Of a DNA stretch of 64,000 nucleotides, positions 63,101 to 64,000 are shown piece after piece (the stretch's first letter is position 1; every line of letters begins with the position of its first letter). This DNA is from Apostichopus japonicus (Eukaryota > Echinodermata > Holothuroidea > Aspidochirotida > Stichopodidae), in the NCBI RefSeq assembly GCF_037975245.1, contig NC_092572.1, positions 15,196,269-15,260,268 on the forward strand, read 5' to 3'. Made by a program: the position numbers and the translations under genes. The notes below the pieces were generated by a model. That model searched no databases. It saw only the letters and a program-made list of their open reading frames with translations, and was not told where the DNA came from.

Positions 63101-64000
63101 AGTTAATCCACCTAATATCCCAGTCCATACAGTGGCGCGATGGCTCGGCGCACTGTACGAGCTGATGATCGAGACTCTCTTTTGCATCCGTGGTTCGAAT
63201 CCCGGGTGATGACGTCTTTTACAGCAAGAGCCTACACGGGGAGCTGTAAGTATTAGTTAATCCACCTAATAACCCAGTCCATACAGTGGCGCGATGGCTC
63301 GGCGCACCGTACGAGCTGATGATCGAGACTCTCTTTTGCATCCGTGGTTCGAACCCCGGGTGATGACGTCTTTTACAGCAAGTGCCTACACGGGGAGCTG
63401 TAAGTATTAGTTAATCCACCTAATATCTCAGTCCATACAGTGGCGCGATGGCTCGGCGCACCGTACGAGCTGATGATCGAGACTCTCTTTTGCATCCGTG
63501 GTTCGAACCCCGGGTGATGACGTCTTTTACAGCAAGTGCCTACACGGGGAGCTGTAAGTATTAGTTAATCCACCTAATATCTCAGTCCATACAGTGGCGG
63601 GGATGGCTCGGCGCACTGTACGAGCTGATGATCGAGACTCTCTTTTGCATCCGTGGTTCGAACCCCGGGTGATGACGTCCTTTGCCGACCTTTTACAGCA
63701 AGTGCCTACACGGGGAGCTGTAAGTATTAGTTAATCCACCTAATATCTCAGTCCATACAGTGGCGCGATGGCTCGGCGCACTGTACGAGCTGATGATCGA
63801 GACTCTCTTTTGCATCCCTGGTTCGAACCCCGGGTGATGACGTCTTTTACAGCAAGTGCCTACACGGGGAGCTGTAAGTATTAGTTAATCCACCTAATAT
63901 CTCAGTCCATACAGTGGCGCGATGGCTCGGCGCACCGTACGAGCTGATGATCGAGACTCTCTTTTGCATCCGTGGTTCGAACCCCGGGTGATGACGTCTT
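60110..64000 (+). repeat. Array section with 165-bp units and a second multi-unit duplication
   Basis: Six units (near 61005, 61317, 61481, 61800, 62273 and 62442) carry an 11-bp insertion (GCCGATCTTTT or GCCGAGCTTTT) after the terminal TTTT, giving two T-runs, and a seventh lies near 63683. A block with TCGAATCCC, then CAAGAGCC, then TAATAACCC, then two plain units and a GGCGGGGATGG unit occurs at about 60512-60930 and again at 63196-63610. The offset is 2684 bp, equal to 17 units plus six 11-bp insertions. Confidence 0.8.

Larger units (their letters stand above)
47830..64000 (+). repeat. Satellite array of a 154-bp tRNA-like Pol III unit, about 105 copies
   Basis: Head-to-tail copies with an exact 154-bp period run to the window end, and neighbours differ at only a few positions. 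Every unit holds 'tggctcggcgc' (A-box-like), 40 bp later a perfect B-box GGTTCGAACCC, a TTTT between the boxes, and another TTTT about 15 bp after the B-box. Known tRNA-derived SINE heads share this plan. The first unit is diverged for its first 20 or so bases and abuts the A-tail of the Tx1-like LINE. Whether it is transcribed is unknown. The minus strand carries repeated 73-codon open frames that come from the repeat and are not genes. Confidence 0.95.

Noticed and set aside
47830-64000. CRISPR-like array
   Set aside because: The period is constant and the whole 154 bp is conserved; there are no variable spacers between short repeats, and the window is eukaryotic.

Overview
This is eukaryotic DNA. 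Coding sequence sits in short exons with GT-AG introns, the left part is AT-rich with microsatellites, and most recognisable protein sequence comes from non-LTR retrotransposons. Intron-bearing adducin and ABCC-type exons, CR1/L2-like and L1/Tx1-like LINEs, a trace of a DIRS-type element, an intron-containing integrase gene and dense AGGCCT-type motifs fit a marine invertebrate. An echinoderm, perhaps a sea cucumber, is my best guess, but the species is inference only.

Layout. 1-2.8 kb: a 69-bp minisatellite surrounding an ABCC-transporter NBD1 exon (1270-1446, minus) and a partial second copy of it. 2.8-11.3 kb: no gene seen. 11.3-19.2 kb: five exons of an adducin gene (minus), with introns holding a short DNA transposon, an AT microsatellite and a fold-back repeat. 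20.9 kb: one clean but unassigned exon. 21.2-26.1 kb: a 48-bp tandem repeat, then a nearly full-length, mutated CR1/L2-like LINE (plus). 27.4-34.1 kb: a graveyard with two LINE carboxy-terminal remnants, a decayed His-Me/HNH-type endonuclease ORF, and a 1.7-kb transposon with TTAA target duplication and ~250-bp inverted repeats that encloses a ubiquitin-protease-like exon. 36.2-38.5 kb: a multi-exon, mutated integrase gene (minus). 39.9-40.1 kb: a MITE carrying telomere-like repeats. 41.8-44.4 kb: two more copies of the CR1/L2-like family (minus), one only a 3' end. 44.4-47.8 kb: a rearranged junction with a DIRS reverse-transcriptase scrap, then a 5'-truncated L1/Tx1-clade LINE (plus).

47.83-64.0 kb: the most unusual part. 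About 105 head-to-tail copies of a 154-bp unit run off the window end. Each unit carries a tRNA-like Pol III promoter: an A-box-like motif, a perfect B-box, the right spacing and T-runs. The array starts directly at the A-rich tail of the Tx1-like LINE. Its units include shared variants, multi-unit duplications, an 11-bp insertion subtype and an arm-arm correlated hairpin. It looks like a tRNA-derived (SINE-like) sequence amplified into a satellite.

Many reading frames here, in elements and in the adducin exons, are broken by single-base indels. Real decay and residual assembly error cannot be told apart from sequence alone.
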